Origin: Nitrobacter winogradskyi Nb-255
Lineage (GTDB): Bacteria; Pseudomonadota; Alphaproteobacteria; Rhizobiales; Xanthobacteraceae
Length of the DNA stretch: 64,000 bases
Reading direction: 5' to 3'
NCBI RefSeq assembly: GCF_000012725.1
Contig: NC_007406.1
Location: 1,578,001-1,642,000, forward strand
This document shows, piece after piece, positions 48,125 to 57,568 of this stretch (position 1 is the first letter of the stretch; each line of letters opens with the position of its first letter). Made by a program: the position numbers and the translations under genes. Under the pieces are notes generated by a model. The model was not told where the DNA came from, did no database searches, and saw only the letters and a program-made list of their open reading frames with translations.

Positions 48125-49152
48125 CGCCCCGCCCCTATCGCCACCACGTTGTCACCGCCAGTCGCCTTGCTCTCACAGTAGCCTGCCCAATCAGCCATGA
48201 GCCGAACGCGCTTCTCTCGCTGATCGCCGCGACGATAGGCGCGCTCGGTCTTGCTGGAGACGATATGCGCCATCGCCATTTCCGTTAGCTCGTTGGCATA
48301 GGAAGTCTGCTCAGACGCCCAATCCTTAAACGTCGACCGGAAGCCGTGAACCGTTGCCACGTCGCCGCTGTAGCCCATTTCCTTAAGCGTTTCGGCCATG
48401 GCCATGTTGCTGAGCCCTTCACCCCTAGCGCCGGGAAAGATGAATGAGCCTTCGCGGGGAAGGTCCTGCAAGATCGACAACGCACGATCAGACAAAGGGA
48501 TGACGTGATCCGGCCGCCGCCTGCCCTTTTGGCCCTTCATCAACTCGCCTGGAATCGTCCAAGTCTGTTCGGACTCGTTAATCTGCTCCCACTTCGCGCC
48601 GATTGTATTTGCGGTGCGGGTGACGTTTAGGATCGTAAACTCAAGAGCCCGCGCGCTGATCCCGTCGCGCTTGCGCAGTTTCGCCATGAAGGCAGGCAGT
48701 TGCTTGTAGGGAAGCGCAGCGAAATGCTCCACCGGAGCGACCTGCGATTTCTTCGGCAACAACTGATCCAAGTGCCCAACCCACCGGGCCGGGTTCTCGG
48801 CCTCGCGGAGTCCGATCGCCCTTGCCCGGTCCAGCACCTTCTCAATCCGACCGCGAACGCGGCTCGCCGTCTCTGTCTTAGTCGTCCAAATCGGCTCAAG
48901 GATTTTCATGATGTGGTTGCGGTCGACCAGCGCCACCGGGACATTGCCGATGACGGGATAAGCGTACCTCTCCAGCGTTGCCGCCCATTGGCTGCCGTGC
49001 TTGGCGCTTTTCCAGCCGGCTTGATGCGCCTTGATGTAGGCTTCCGCGCACTGCCGGAATGTCGTGGCGTTGGCCTTCTGGGTTTCCCGTTCGGCAACAA
49101 ACGCCAGCTTGCGGGCGTTGCGATCTTCGATCGGGTCAAGCCCGTCGATCAC
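48121..49152 (-). pseudogene. P4-type integrase, N-terminal domain lost
   Basis: The catalytic domain is intact: R in VTRTANTIGAKW, HxxR in VHGFRSTFKDW, H in MAHIVSSKTERAYRRG with the Tyr following. The frame continues upstream of the GTG only for a few family-like codons (QAKRLL) and then runs into a TGA and foreign sequence. The Arm-binding domain of about 90 residues normally present is gone. It belongs to E2 and is unlikely to work. Confidence 0.85.
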
Positions 49153-49261
49153 TAGAAGGCGCTTTGCCTGGGCAACCGGGGTCGGGCTTGGTCATCGGCT
49201 GCGCCGACGCCGCCGTAGCGAAAATCAGGAGCACTCCTGTCACGAGATTACGTCTGATCAT
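49136..49261 (-). pseudogene. Truncated exported-protein gene at E2 junction
   Basis: A good ribosome site (GGAGG) and ATG start MIRRNLVTGVLLIFATAASA, a complete signal peptide. The reading PMTKPDPGCPGKAPS follows, then after about 49,170 the frame falls into integrase sequence and stops (41 codons). Both this gene and the integrase lose part of themselves at the same point, which marks a recombination or deletion junction. Confidence 0.65.
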
Positions 49262-49340
49262 CTTCGTTCCTCCAAAGGATTCAGCAGTCCTTGACCGGCC
49301 TGCCTCCCTTGGACGGAAGCCACGCTGCGCGGGTTCAATA

Positions 49341-49443
49341 GGGCGTTTTCGAGCGAAGATGAATCCGGTTCGCGTGAAAAAAAACGCGTCAAAACATAAA
49401 GGCAGAGTCTTTCACCGTTTCCATGAAGCGGTGAAAGACTCTG
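49341..49443 (+). repeat. Dispersed hairpin repeat, copy C with different hairpin
   Basis: GGCGTTTTCGAGCGAAGATG, ATCCGGTTCGCGTG and AAACGCGTCAAAACATAAA match the family. The terminal hairpin is a different sequence, GAGTCTTTCACCG / CGGTGAAAGACTC (13 bp), in the same place. The rest of the 380-base gap 49,262-49,642 holds nothing I recognise. Confidence 0.75.
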
Positions 49444-49642
49444 GTGACTGAAAGCCCGCGCCACCGGAGAATTCGATAGAGCCCTCCCCTGTCGCGCCAA
49501 AATTATTTGGTTCGGCATCTCGCGCCGGAGCGTGCGAGCGCCAATATTGTCTTTGCTGTTGTCCGCGATTTACCGTTGCGGGTAACGGCGCAGGATCTTG
49601 CGATGAGCAAGTTTGCTTTGTTGCTGTTGGAGGCAAGAACAT

Positions 49643-49786
49643 ATGCCCCTCTTGATGTTTGGCGCGATCATCGGCTGCGGTGTGCTCTTTTATGCCAGCT
49701 ATCGCTACGTACGATCTCACCCTCCGATCCGGGAAGAAATCCGGGAAGAGGATGAGACGCCTAAAGAGATCGCGAAAGGGGATTGA
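49643..49786 (+). CDS. Small single-span membrane protein
   Basis: A 47-residue reading frame with GGAGG about 11 bases upstream. It is a hydrophobic helix MPLLMFGAIIGCGVLFYASY, a basic stop-transfer YVRSH and an acidic tail (EEIREEDETPKEI). The charge order predicts the N-terminus outside or in the periplasm. It was found by reading, being too short for usual gene-length limits. Function unknown. Confidence 0.5.
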   Translation: MPLLMFGAIIGCGVLFYASYRYVRSHPPIREEIREEDETPKEIAKGD

Positions 49787-50028
49787 GCGCGCGCGGGCAT
49801 CCGCGTTCGTGATGGCCGGCGCGAAAATGCCCCGTTCCTTCGAGTGATTTCAGTTAAAGATGCTTTATGTGCATGATATATCCGAGTTTATCCTCTTGCG
49901 GAAAAGTGTTTCCGGATCGACAAAAAACCGCCCATTTGCGCCCGGATACATGCGCTTCGATGCGTATGGGGACGGACGCGTTGTAACTGGCGTCCGTGCC
50001 GTCCCCGGCTCAACACGGGGACAGGCAG

Positions 50029-50457
50029 GTGAGCGAAAACGACCCGACCGACCACGCTCTCGCGGCGATTGCGAGTTTCATCGACAAGCCGGATGTATCG
50101 GCCGAAGGGGATGCGGACGCCGCGCCCGAGCCTGAACCGGCAGAACAAGCAGTATCCGAAACGGCGACGGTCATCCCTGACTCTCCGGATTCGAAGCAGG
50201 CCGAAACCTACACCAGGTATGGTCCCGGTCCCCTCACCGCTGTCCGGTTCAAGTGGAGCACACGGCGCGGCGACAACGGCGATTACTTTGTCGATGAAAC
50301 GATCGGGGAAAGCTCCTACCCTCTCGTCAGCGGTCCGATGACGAAAGAAGCCGCGATCAAGTTCGTCGATGACCGCGAGCGCGACGCCCGCGAGCGCTTT
50401 GAAGCTTTACGAAGCGAGATGGCGGGCGGCGAAACCGGTCAGAGCGCTGGCGAATAG
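50029..50457 (+). CDS. Hypothetical acidic protein
   Basis: This 142-residue protein is from a GTG (SENDPTDHALAAIASFID). The first 50 residues are rich in Asp, Glu, Pro and Ala and look disordered. The second half, with VRFKWSTRRGDNGDYFVDE and a helix KEAAIKFVDDRERDARERF, is better ordered. No family recognised. AGGCAG lies before the start. It ends 176 bases before the DUF2147-type gene. Confidence 0.6.
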   Translation: MSENDPTDHALAAIASFIDKPDVSAEGDADAAPEPEPAEQAVSETATVIPDSPDSKQAETYTRYGPGPLTAVRFKWSTRRGDNGDYFVDETIGESSYPLVSGPMTKEAAIKFVDDRERDARERFEALRSEMAGGETGQSAGE

Positions 50458-50633
50458 CTGGCTGGTTGAAGGACAGGCCTTTCCCTTCTCGGAGCCCGAC
50501 GCCTGCCTCGGGAAGGTGACCGGCTTCGACCCGATGCGCCGAGAGTGGATGCGTCGAGAGTGATTTAGATCACATTCCGGAAGCCTCCGCATGGCTAAGG
50601 TCGGAGATGAATTTCCGAACCGGAGTGGATCCC

Positions 50634-51425
50634 ATGAAAGCGCTCGGTGTCGCCGCCGCCTTGTTGCTCACCCTCTCGACCGCCCAGGCCGGTGAGAATT
50701 TTTCATTTGAGATCGGTGGACACACCGTGCGGATCCATGCCTCGCGCGGATGCGACTCCCCGTCCTGCATCTCGATCTCGATCCCTGGCCTGTACAACTC
50801 GAAACGCAAACGGTTTGACGACGCCGATTCCGGTGACTCTGATGTCCCTCAGGCAGGCTCCGTTCAGGCCCCTGCCGCCTCTTCCCCGAGCGCGCCGCCA
50901 CCAGCGCCCGCGCAAGCATCTGCTACGGCTTCTGCCCCGGCTCCCGCGGCAACAGCGCCTACCCCCGCGCAACAGCCCTCGCCTTCGATAGCGGTGTCTA
51001 CGCCGACCGCCTCGACTGGGGCGCCGGTGGAGCCTGTCCCGAGTCAGGACACGAAAACGGTGGCGTCCAACGTACCGGCCGCGGAACCGCCCGAGGCATC
51101 GCCTCGTGCCACCGAACCGGCCGGGCCTCTCGGCATGTGGGTAACCGAAAAGAAGGAAGGCCGCGTCCGGATCGAGGAGTGCGGCAAAAATCTGTGCGGA
51201 TATTCCGTGGATTCCCGCAGCGGCCGGAACAAGGAGAAGATCCTGATCAATATGAAGCCGAGCGGCTCGAAGTGGAGCGGAAAGATCTACGACCCGAACA
51301 GCGGAAGCACCTACAGTTCCACCGTTGCGATGAAGGGCAAGGACCGCCTGCGCGTCCAGGGTTGCGCATTCGGGGGCATGTTCTGCGGTGGACAAATCTG
51401 GACCCGGCTCAACCAGAGCTTATGA
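50634..51425 (+). CDS. Exported DUF2147-type protein with Pro/Ala linker
   Basis: This 263-residue protein has the signal peptide MKALGVAAALLLTLSTAQA. A short N-terminal domain with two cysteines (SRGCDSPSC) follows, then about 90 residues of Ala/Pro/Ser linker. The C-terminal domain GMWVTEKKEGRVRIEECGKN...GKIYDPNSGSTYS is of the DUF2147 beta-barrel type. The C-terminal domain probably lies in the periplasm. The linker is low-complexity and likely flexible. A longer start at 50,607 would bury the signal peptide. Confidence 0.78.
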   Translation: MKALGVAAALLLTLSTAQAGENFSFEIGGHTVRIHASRGCDSPSCISISIPGLYNSKRKRFDDADSGDSDVPQAGSVQAPAASSPSAPPPAPAQASATASAPAPAATAPTPAQQPSPSIAVSTPTASTGAPVEPVPSQDTKTVASNVPAAEPPEASPRATEPAGPLGMWVTEKKEGRVRIEECGKNLCGYSVDSRSGRNKEKILINMKPSGSKWSGKIYDPNSGSTYSSTVAMKGKDRLRVQGCAFGGMFCGGQIWTRLNQSL

Positions 51426-51446
51426 AATGGTCGAGCTTCGATGTCG

Positions 51447-51857
51447 TCAGCCGCTGATCTTGCCGGCATATTCCTCGTCGGTGACGTGCTCCATCCAGGT
51501 CACGGCGCTTCCGTTCAGGGCTTCATGCACCGCTATGTGAGTCATGGCGCTCGTCGGCGCGGCTCCGTGCCAGTGCTTCTCGCCCGGTGAAAACCATACC
51601 GTGTCGCCGGGGTGAATTTCGCGGATCGGCCCGCCCTCGGTCTGGACCAGCCCGACTCCGGAAACCACATACAGCGTTTGGCCGAGCGGATGAGTGTGCC
51701 ACGCGGTGCGCGCGCCCGGCTCGAAGGCGACGCTCGCGGCGAGGACGCGCGAAGGCGCGTTCACGCTGGCGATGATCGGCTCAACCGAAACCGTGCCGGA
51801 AAAATACTCGCCGGGTCCAGGCTTTGCCGGCCGCGAACCTGCCTGATGAATATCCAT
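51447..51857 (-). CDS. Cupin-domain protein
   Basis: This 136-residue single-cupin protein has the metal motif in [16 protein letters not shown] and the second cupin motif [19 protein letters not shown]. Close in form to quercetin-type or (R)-mandelonitrile-lyase-like small cupins. A strong AGGAGGT precedes the ATG. It diverges from pxpB, 128 bases away. The substrate is unknown. Confidence 0.83.
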   Translation of the reverse strand: MDIHQAGSRPAKPGPGEYFSGTVSVEPIIASVNAPSRVLAASVAFEPGARTAWHTHPLGQTLYVVSGVGLVQTEGGPIREIHPGDTVWFSPGEKHWHGAAPTSAMTHIAVHEALNGSAVTWMEHVTDEEYAGKISG

Positions 51858-51985
51858 TCTGACCTCCTGAGTTATCGCGCGCGCCGCCACCGAGAATTCA
51901 TTGGAATTGCATACATCCTTCATGTCAACTCGGCGTTTGAAACGTGTTGCCTTTCATCCGTCACGAACGAAACCTGTCATCGGTC

Positions 51986-52720
51986 ATGGCTGCGCCGTCC
52001 CTAGCCCCTCCTCGCTTGCTGCCGAGCGGCGATACCGCCATTACGGTGGAATTCTGCCGCATCATCGATGAGCTGGCCAACCACCGCGTGCTAGCGCTCG
52101 ATCGTGCGCTTGCGGAGGAACCGATCGAGGGCGTTACGGAAACGGTGCCAACCTATCGATCGCTGCTCGTTCATTACGATCCTGTCCGGATCGGTTTCGA
52201 GGAACTCGCGGAACGCCTGTCGGCGCTCGCGCGCCTGCCCGTTGCTCCGGCAACTCGCGCCCGGCGCTGGCGAATCCCGGTTGCCTATGGCGGCGAGCAC
52301 GGCATCGATCTGGAAGATGTCGCGAAGACGCTGAACATGACCCCTGACGACATTGTGGCGCGTCATGCCGGCGGCGATTATCGTGTCGCCATGATCGGAT
52401 TTACGCCGGGCTGGTCTTATCTGAGCGGTCTCGACAGTTCGCTGCGAATACCGCGGCTGCAAAGTCCGCGCTTACTGACGCCTTCCGGCATGATCTCCAT
52501 CGGCGGCCTTCAGGCGGGCATCCAGTGCCTTGGGGGACCCAGCGGCTGGCGTTTGTTGGGACGAACCGCCGTGCGAACCTATCAGCTTCATCGCGATCCC
52601 GTTTTTCTGCTCGAACCCGGAGACGCCATCACGTTTTACGCCGTCGACGGCAAGCAGTTCGCGGAACAGGAGCGCGCCGCCGCGCACGGCGAGTGGGTCG
52701 CGCAATTGGTGACGCCATGA
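51986..52720 (+). CDS. pxpB: 5-oxoprolinase subunit PxpB
   Basis: This 244-residue protein is of the KipI/allophanate-hydrolase-subunit-1 family. Its cyclophilin-like domain has FTPGWSYLSGLD and PRLLTPSGMISIGG. With PxpC and PxpA it hydrolyses 5-oxoproline to glutamate using ATP. It overlaps pxpC by 4 bases. The ATG giving MAAPSLAPP was chosen; the frame is open further upstream without a family match. Confidence 0.93.
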   Translation: MAAPSLAPPRLLPSGDTAITVEFCRIIDELANHRVLALDRALAEEPIEGVTETVPTYRSLLVHYDPVRIGFEELAERLSALARLPVAPATRARRWRIPVAYGGEHGIDLEDVAKTLNMTPDDIVARHAGGDYRVAMIGFTPGWSYLSGLDSSLRIPRLQSPRLLTPSGMISIGGLQAGIQCLGGPSGWRLLGRTAVRTYQLHRDPVFLLEPGDAITFYAVDGKQFAEQERAAAHGEWVAQLVTP

Positions 52721-53736
52721 GCAAACTTGTCGTCACCGCTGTCGGGCCCGTCACCTCGGTTCAGGACGGCGGCCGCTCCGGCGCGCAGCGTTACGGGTTG
52801 CCGCCAGGCGGCGCGGCGGATCGACTCGCGCTGGCTGCCGGCAATTGTCTGGTCGGGAATCCCCCCTTTGCGGCTGCGATTGAAATCGGCCCCTTCAGTA
52901 CGAGCTTCACCGTTCGTGAAGGCAGGGTACGCGTTGCGCTCACGGGTGCCGCTCGGAGTGCGGATGTTTCGGGCCGCCCGGTTTCGTTCAACGAATCCTG
53001 CACGTTCGGTGATGGCGACAGCCTGACACTCGGCGTGGCGCGCGACGGCACCTTCAGCTACCTTGCGATCGAAGGCGGCGTGAAGGGCGAACCGATGTTC
53101 GGCAGCCTGGCCGTTCTTGCACGCGCTGGTCTCGGCAGTCCGTTTCCCCGACCGTTACAGGCTGGCGACGTGCTCGATGTGGAGGCGGCGACCACCGGGG
53201 CCGAACATGGGATCGAACTTCCCGGCCAGGACGACGGCCCGATCCGCATCGTGATGGGTCCGCAAGACGATGAGTTCGGAGAGGCTACAGGACTGTTTCT
53301 CGGCAGCGAGTGGAAAATCTCGGCGACGAGCGATCGCATGGGCTATCGCCTCGAAGGCCCGATCATCGAACACCTTCACGGCCATAACATCGTCTCCGAT
53401 GGCACCGTGAACGGCAGCATTCAGATTCCCGGCAACGGACAACCGATCGTCCTGATGCCGGATCGCGGCACCAGCGGCGGCTATCCGAAGATCGCAACCG
53501 TCATGACGGCGGATCTCGGTCGTTTCGCACAAATTCCCGTGGGCCGCGGTTTCCGCTTCAAGTCGGTTACCGTCGCCGAGGCGCAGGCTGAAGCGCGCGC
53601 CATGGCCGACCTGTTGCGAACGCTGCCCGGCCGGGTGCGCGCGGTGCGCAATACCGACATTGACGATGCCTTGCGCAACGCCAATATCGCCGGAACCGCG
53701 GTGAATGCATTCGATAGCGGGACGTGGCAGACATAG
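52717..53736 (+). CDS. pxpC: 5-oxoprolinase subunit PxpC
   Basis: This 339-residue protein is of the KipA/biotin-dependent carboxyltransferase family (allophanate hydrolase subunit 2). It has SVQDGGRSGAQRYGLPPGG near the N-terminus and SDRMGYRLEGPI later, both diagnostic. It acts with PxpB, whose gene overlaps it. A longer frame in the same phase lies inside pxpB and was set aside. Confidence 0.93.
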   Translation: MSKLVVTAVGPVTSVQDGGRSGAQRYGLPPGGAADRLALAAGNCLVGNPPFAAAIEIGPFSTSFTVREGRVRVALTGAARSADVSGRPVSFNESCTFGDGDSLTLGVARDGTFSYLAIEGGVKGEPMFGSLAVLARAGLGSPFPRPLQAGDVLDVEAATTGAEHGIELPGQDDGPIRIVMGPQDDEFGEATGLFLGSEWKISATSDRMGYRLEGPIIEHLHGHNIVSDGTVNGSIQIPGNGQPIVLMPDRGTSGGYPKIATVMTADLGRFAQIPVGRGFRFKSVTVAEAQAEARAMADLLRTLPGRVRAVRNTDIDDALRNANIAGTAVNAFDSGTWQT

Positions 53737-53797
53737 CGGGATGTGGCAGACTTGGCCGCCCCTGGAACCCTAAACGCCCCGCCGTATCGGACGAACC

Positions 53798-54565
53798 ATG
53801 ACGATCGATCTCAATTGCGATCTTGGCGAAAGCTTCGGCGTCTGGCCGATGGGCAGCGATGCTGCGATGATCGAGCTTGCGACGTCCGTCAACATCGCCT
53901 GCGGTTTTCATGCCGGCGATGCGGACACGATGAGGAAGACCGTCGATCTTGCCGGAACGCATGGCGTCAACATCGGCGCGCATCCCGGCTATCGCGACCT
54001 GCACGGCTTCGGGCGGCGGCCGATCGCCGGCCTTACCTCCGGGGAAATCGAAAACCTCGTCGCGTATCAGATCGGCGCGCTTCAGGCGATCGCCACCATG
54101 GCGGGGCACAGGGTCACGCATGTGAAGGCCCACGGGGCGCTGTCTAATGTCGCTTGCGAAGACGACATGACCGCGCGCGCGATCGCCTCAGCGGTCAAAG
54201 CCGTCGACCCCGGTCTCGTCTTCGTGGTGCCTGCGAACTCGCGTCTCGTCGCGGCCGGCGAAGCCGCCGGCCTGCCGCTGGCGCATGAGGTGTTCGCCGA
54301 CCGTGCCTATGAAGATGACGGATCGCTGGTGTCGCGGCGCAAGCCGGGCGCGGTGCTTCATAATGCGGATGAGATCGCTCGCCGCGTCGTGACAATGCTT
54401 CAATCCGGAGAGGTGGTTTCAATCACCGGCAAGCCGATCAGGATGCGTATGGATACGGTCTGCATTCATGGCGACACGCCGGACGCGGTCCGTATCGCGC
54501 GTACATTGCGCCAGGCGCTCAAGGATAACGGCATCGCCGTCGCGCCTTTTAATCTGATAAAATAG
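53798..54565 (+). CDS. pxpA: 5-oxoprolinase subunit PxpA
   Basis: This 255-residue LamB/YcsF-type protein begins [12 protein letters not shown]. It contains [12 protein letters not shown] and VKPHGAL-type VKAHGAL, then [13 protein letters not shown]. It is the third subunit of the 5-oxoprolinase and follows pxpC by 61 bases. The operon order pxpBCA is common. Confidence 0.95.
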   Translation: MTIDLNCDLGESFGVWPMGSDAAMIELATSVNIACGFHAGDADTMRKTVDLAGTHGVNIGAHPGYRDLHGFGRRPIAGLTSGEIENLVAYQIGALQAIATMAGHRVTHVKAHGALSNVACEDDMTARAIASAVKAVDPGLVFVVPANSRLVAAGEAAGLPLAHEVFADRAYEDDGSLVSRRKPGAVLHNADEIARRVVTMLQSGEVVSITGKPIRMRMDTVCIHGDTPDAVRIARTLRQALKDNGIAVAPFNLIK

Positions 54566-54572
54566 CGTTCGG

Positions 54573-54725
54573 TCAGAACGGATGGATGCCGAGCGAGCCG
54601 AATACCACGGCCGCGATCAGGAAAAGCGAGCCATAGAGTGCGAAGGTCTGGAGCCGCAACACCGTTTGCTCGGTCAGGCCAAGGGCGCTGACGTTCATGC
54701 GAGTATGGTCGGATTGTTGTTGCAT
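54573..54725 (-). CDS. Small single-span membrane protein
   Basis: A 50-residue frame MQQQSDHTRMNVSALGLTEQ ends in a hydrophobic helix LYGSLFLIAAVVFGSLGIHPF. It converges with pxpA (7 bases between stops), and 175 bases of non-coding DNA separate it from the quinone oxidoreductase gene. It was found by reading and is below usual length limits. Compact placement supports it; function unknown. Confidence 0.5.
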   Translation of the reverse strand: MQQQSDHTRMNVSALGLTEQTVLRLQTFALYGSLFLIAAVVFGSLGIHPF

Positions 54726-54900
54726 CGTCGGTCTCCGGCTCAATACTCCTTACAATGAACGACGGTTCCGGTCGGCGGCAAGACAGGTGACGAAAATAGC
54801 GATAGGATTCTTCAATTCTCCGGATATCCGGACAGAAATTCTCTCCTATCTCTCGCTTCCGAAAAATTCTATTCGCGGCGGCGGATGCGCGAGGCGGCCT

Positions 54901-55875
54901 TCACGGCTTGAGAATGATGGCGCCTGTGGTCCGGCGGCTTTCGAGATCGGTCTGGGCTTTCGCAGCGTCCTTCAACGCATAGGCATGATTGATCTGAACG
55001 TGCAGACTGCCGGTGATGACGGCGGCGAAGACCGTATCGGCGCCTTCGAGAAGCTCCCCGCGCGTCGCTATATAATCGTTCAGCTTCGGGCGCGTGGCGA
55101 ACAGCGAGCCGTGATGGGAAAGCTCGACCAATGGAAACGGCGGCACCCGGCCTGACGCGTTGCCGAAACTGACGAACAGTCCGCGCGGCCGCAGGCAGGA
55201 CAGCGAGCCCGGAAACGTCATCTTGCCGACGCCGTCATAGACCACGTCGCATAGTTCGTTGCGACTGATCTGCTTGACGCGCGCGACGAAGTCCTCCTCC
55301 TCATAGAGGATGACGTGATCACAGCCGTTCGCCAGCGCAAGGTCCGCCTTGGCCTTCGACCCGACGGTGCCGATGACGTTCGCGCCGAGCGCCTTCGCCC
55401 ACTGGCAGGCGAGAAGCCCGATACCGCCCGCCGCGGCATGGATCAGAACGCGATGGCCGTGCTCGACCTTGAAGGTCTTGTGCAGGAGATACCAGACCGT
55501 CAATCCCTTGAGCATCAGCACCGCGCCCTGCTCGTAGGTGATGTGGTCGGGTAGTTTAACCAGCTTGTCCGCCGGGATGTTGCGGTCGGTCGCATAACCG
55601 CCGAGATCGAAATAATAAGCGACGCGGTCGCCGGGGTGAAAATTGGTGACGCCCGGTCCAACGGAAACGACTTCGCCCGCGGCCTCATTGCCCACGATGA
55701 ACGGGGCGGCCGGCGTTTTGTAGAGCCCGCTGCGATAGTACACGTCGATAAAATTCAGGCCGATCGCATGTTGCCTGATGCGGACCTCGCCCTGCCCCGG
55801 CGTACCTAGGTCCACGGCCTCATAGACAAGCGCCTCGGGACCACCGACCCGGTGAACGCGTACCGCCCTGGTCAT
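54901..55875 (-). CDS. qor: Quinone oxidoreductase, zinc-free MDR family
   Basis: This 324-residue protein is of the Qor/zeta-crystallin type. The N-terminal GroES-like domain (HAIGLNFIDVYYRSGLYK) is followed by a Rossmann domain with VLIHAAAGGIGLLACQWAKA. It reduces quinones with NADPH by one electron. The zinc ligands of the medium-chain alcohol dehydrogenases are absent. The ATG giving MTRAVRVHRVGG was chosen, where the family N-terminus begins. Confidence 0.93.
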   Translation of the reverse strand: MTRAVRVHRVGGPEALVYEAVDLGTPGQGEVRIRQHAIGLNFIDVYYRSGLYKTPAAPFIVGNEAAGEVVSVGPGVTNFHPGDRVAYYFDLGGYATDRNIPADKLVKLPDHITYEQGAVLMLKGLTVWYLLHKTFKVEHGHRVLIHAAAGGIGLLACQWAKALGANVIGTVGSKAKADLALANGCDHVILYEEEDFVARVKQISRNELCDVVYDGVGKMTFPGSLSCLRPRGLFVSFGNASGRVPPFPLVELSHHGSLFATRPKLNDYIATRGELLEGADTVFAAVITGSLHVQINHAYALKDAAKAQTDLESRRTTGAIILKP

Positions 55876-55960
55876 TGTCCCCTCTCCCTGCAATGTGCGC
55901 CAAGGAGAGCGAAAGCCATAGGGCCGGCGTTGTCAACCAGCGAACCGCTGCAAGGGAAGC

Positions 55961-56686
55961 TCAGCGGCTCGCTTTCTTGCGGTTGCGCCCGGCGAGGACG
56001 TTGAACATTTCCACCGCCGCGGAGAACGCCATCGCGAAGTAGATGTAGGCGCGCGGGATGTGAAAGTGGAAGCCGTCCGCGACGAGCGCGACGCCGATCA
56101 GCACCAGAAACGCCAGCGCCAGCATCTTGGTTGTCGGGTGCTCGCTGACGAACCGGGACACCGGCCCCGACGACAGGTACATGACGAAACATGCGATGAT
56201 GACGGCCGCGATCATGATCTCGAGATCTTTCGCCATGCCGATCGCCGTGATGATTGAATCCAGGGAAAACACCAGATCGATGATGATGATCTGCACGATG
56301 ACCAGAAGAAACGCGCGTGGTTTCGGCGTTTCCCCCGCCTCGTGTTCACGCGCCTCCACCTCGCCGTGGATCTCATGCGTGGCCTTGGCGATCAGGAACA
56401 GGCCGCCGCCGATCAGGATGATGTCGCGCCAGGAAAAGGCAAAGTCCTGCACCGTCAGTACCGGCGTGGTCAGGCCGATCAGCCAGACCAGCACGGTCAG
56501 CAGCGCGATGCGGAAGATCACGGCCAGCGCGAGGCCGACCTGGCGCGCGCGCTTCGCCTGCTTCGGCGGGATTCGCGAAACAATCACCGACAGGAAAATG
56601 ACGTTGTCGATGCCCAACACGATCTCGAGCGCGGTCAGCGTCACGAGTGCAGCCCATGCTTCCGGGCTGGTCAGCAGTTCGATCAT
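55961..56686 (-). CDS. TerC-family integral membrane protein
   Basis: This 241-residue protein has seven to nine membrane helices and the two acidic motifs of the TerC family, ALEIVLGIDNVIFLSVI and IIDLVFSLDSIITAIGM. Members have been linked to tellurite resistance and manganese export. It overlaps pcs by 4 bases and is read after it. An in-frame extension inside pcs was rejected. Confidence 0.9.
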   Translation of the reverse strand: MIELLTSPEAWAALVTLTALEIVLGIDNVIFLSVIVSRIPPKQAKRARQVGLALAVIFRIALLTVLVWLIGLTTPVLTVQDFAFSWRDIILIGGGLFLIAKATHEIHGEVEAREHEAGETPKPRAFLLVIVQIIIIDLVFSLDSIITAIGMAKDLEIMIAAVIIACFVMYLSSGPVSRFVSEHPTTKMLALAFLVLIGVALVADGFHFHIPRAYIYFAMAFSAAVEMFNVLAGRNRKKASR

Positions 56687-57417
56687 TGTTTCTCTGGCCT
56701 CAGGAGACGGATCACGGCATCGCCGCAGACGATGTAGAATGCGATGGCGCAAAGCACGGCCGTGACCGGCATCGCCACATTGAAGTCGTGAGCAACGGTC
56801 GTCATTGCAAGCGCAGCCCATACCGCGATCAGCGACAGATTGAAACCGCGAAACCGCTTCACCCGTACCGGGTGCAGAACCTTGAGAGGGACGAAGGTCA
56901 GCACGATAAGCGCTGCGATCGCGAGGGTCGAAGCCGCCGGTGATGGACGCAGCAGAAACAGGTAGAACGCCGCGGCGTTCCAGAGCGCCGGGAAACCACG
57001 AAAGTGGTTATCGTCTGTCTTCATCCGGCGGTCGGAGAAATAAAGCGCGCTGCTGATCACGATGCCTACGCCCAGCAACGGCGCGGCGAACGGAAGCAAC
57101 AGGCCGCTCGCGGTGATGGCGTAGGCCGGAACGAATACGTAGGTGAGGAAGTCGACCACGAGGTCCAGTATCTCACCGGACCAGTTTGGCTGCGCTGCCT
57201 GGACGTTCAGCCGCCGCGCCATCGGCCCGTCCAGGCCATCGATGAGTAGCGCCAGACCCAGCCAGGCAAACATGGCTGCCCAGTGCTCCCGCACGGCTTC
57301 CAGCATGGCGAGCAGCGCAATTCCGGCCCCGGTCGCCGTGAAAACATGGACCAGGAGCGCGGCGGTCCGCGACGTTCCGGGTCCGGGTAGCGGGCCCTGC
57401 CGGCTTGGTTGGCTCAT
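56683..57417 (-). CDS. pcs: Phosphatidylcholine synthase
   Basis: This 244-residue membrane enzyme joins CDP-diacylglycerol with choline to make phosphatidylcholine in one step. This route is typical of Rhizobiales. The CDP-alcohol phosphatidyltransferase signature is present as DGLDGPMARR...GEILDLVVDF, with about eight membrane helices. It shares 4 bases with the TerC gene. The divergent gap of 151 bases separates it from the UbiH-type gene. Confidence 0.93.
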   Translation of the reverse strand: MSQPSRQGPLPGPGTSRTAALLVHVFTATGAGIALLAMLEAVREHWAAMFAWLGLALLIDGLDGPMARRLNVQAAQPNWSGEILDLVVDFLTYVFVPAYAITASGLLLPFAAPLLGVGIVISSALYFSDRRMKTDDNHFRGFPALWNAAAFYLFLLRPSPAASTLAIAALIVLTFVPLKVLHPVRVKRFRGFNLSLIAVWAALAMTTVAHDFNVAMPVTAVLCAIAFYIVCGDAVIRLLRPEKQ

Positions 57418-57568
57418 TTGTACATCCTGCTATCAGGAGTCGGGCAGTTTTGCATAATGGTCGTTGCCGTGCTCCGCCGCGCGAGCAGTCGGGAGCAATG
57501 TCATCCGGTTCCGGCAATGTTAGCCGGGCGGGCTTGAAAATGGCGCGGCGAATGGCGATTGTCGATCC

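Larger units (their letters stand above)
41646..49170. mobile_element. Decayed integrative element E2
   Basis: It lies directly after the tRNA-Ser. It holds a P4-type integrase lacking its start, an AlpA regulator, a TOPRIM/AAA primase broken by an IS, a ribbon-helix-helix protein, and several small unknown genes. The left edge is taken as the tRNA 3' end and is not certain. The right edge, about 49,165, is where integrase homology meets a truncated exported-protein gene. No virion gene is present. It resembles a P4-like satellite remnant. Confidence 0.65.

Noticed and set aside
49258-49518. Minus-strand frame across the repeat copy C
   Set aside because: It lies entirely in the dispersed repeat and flanking non-coding DNA; no ribosome site or motif.
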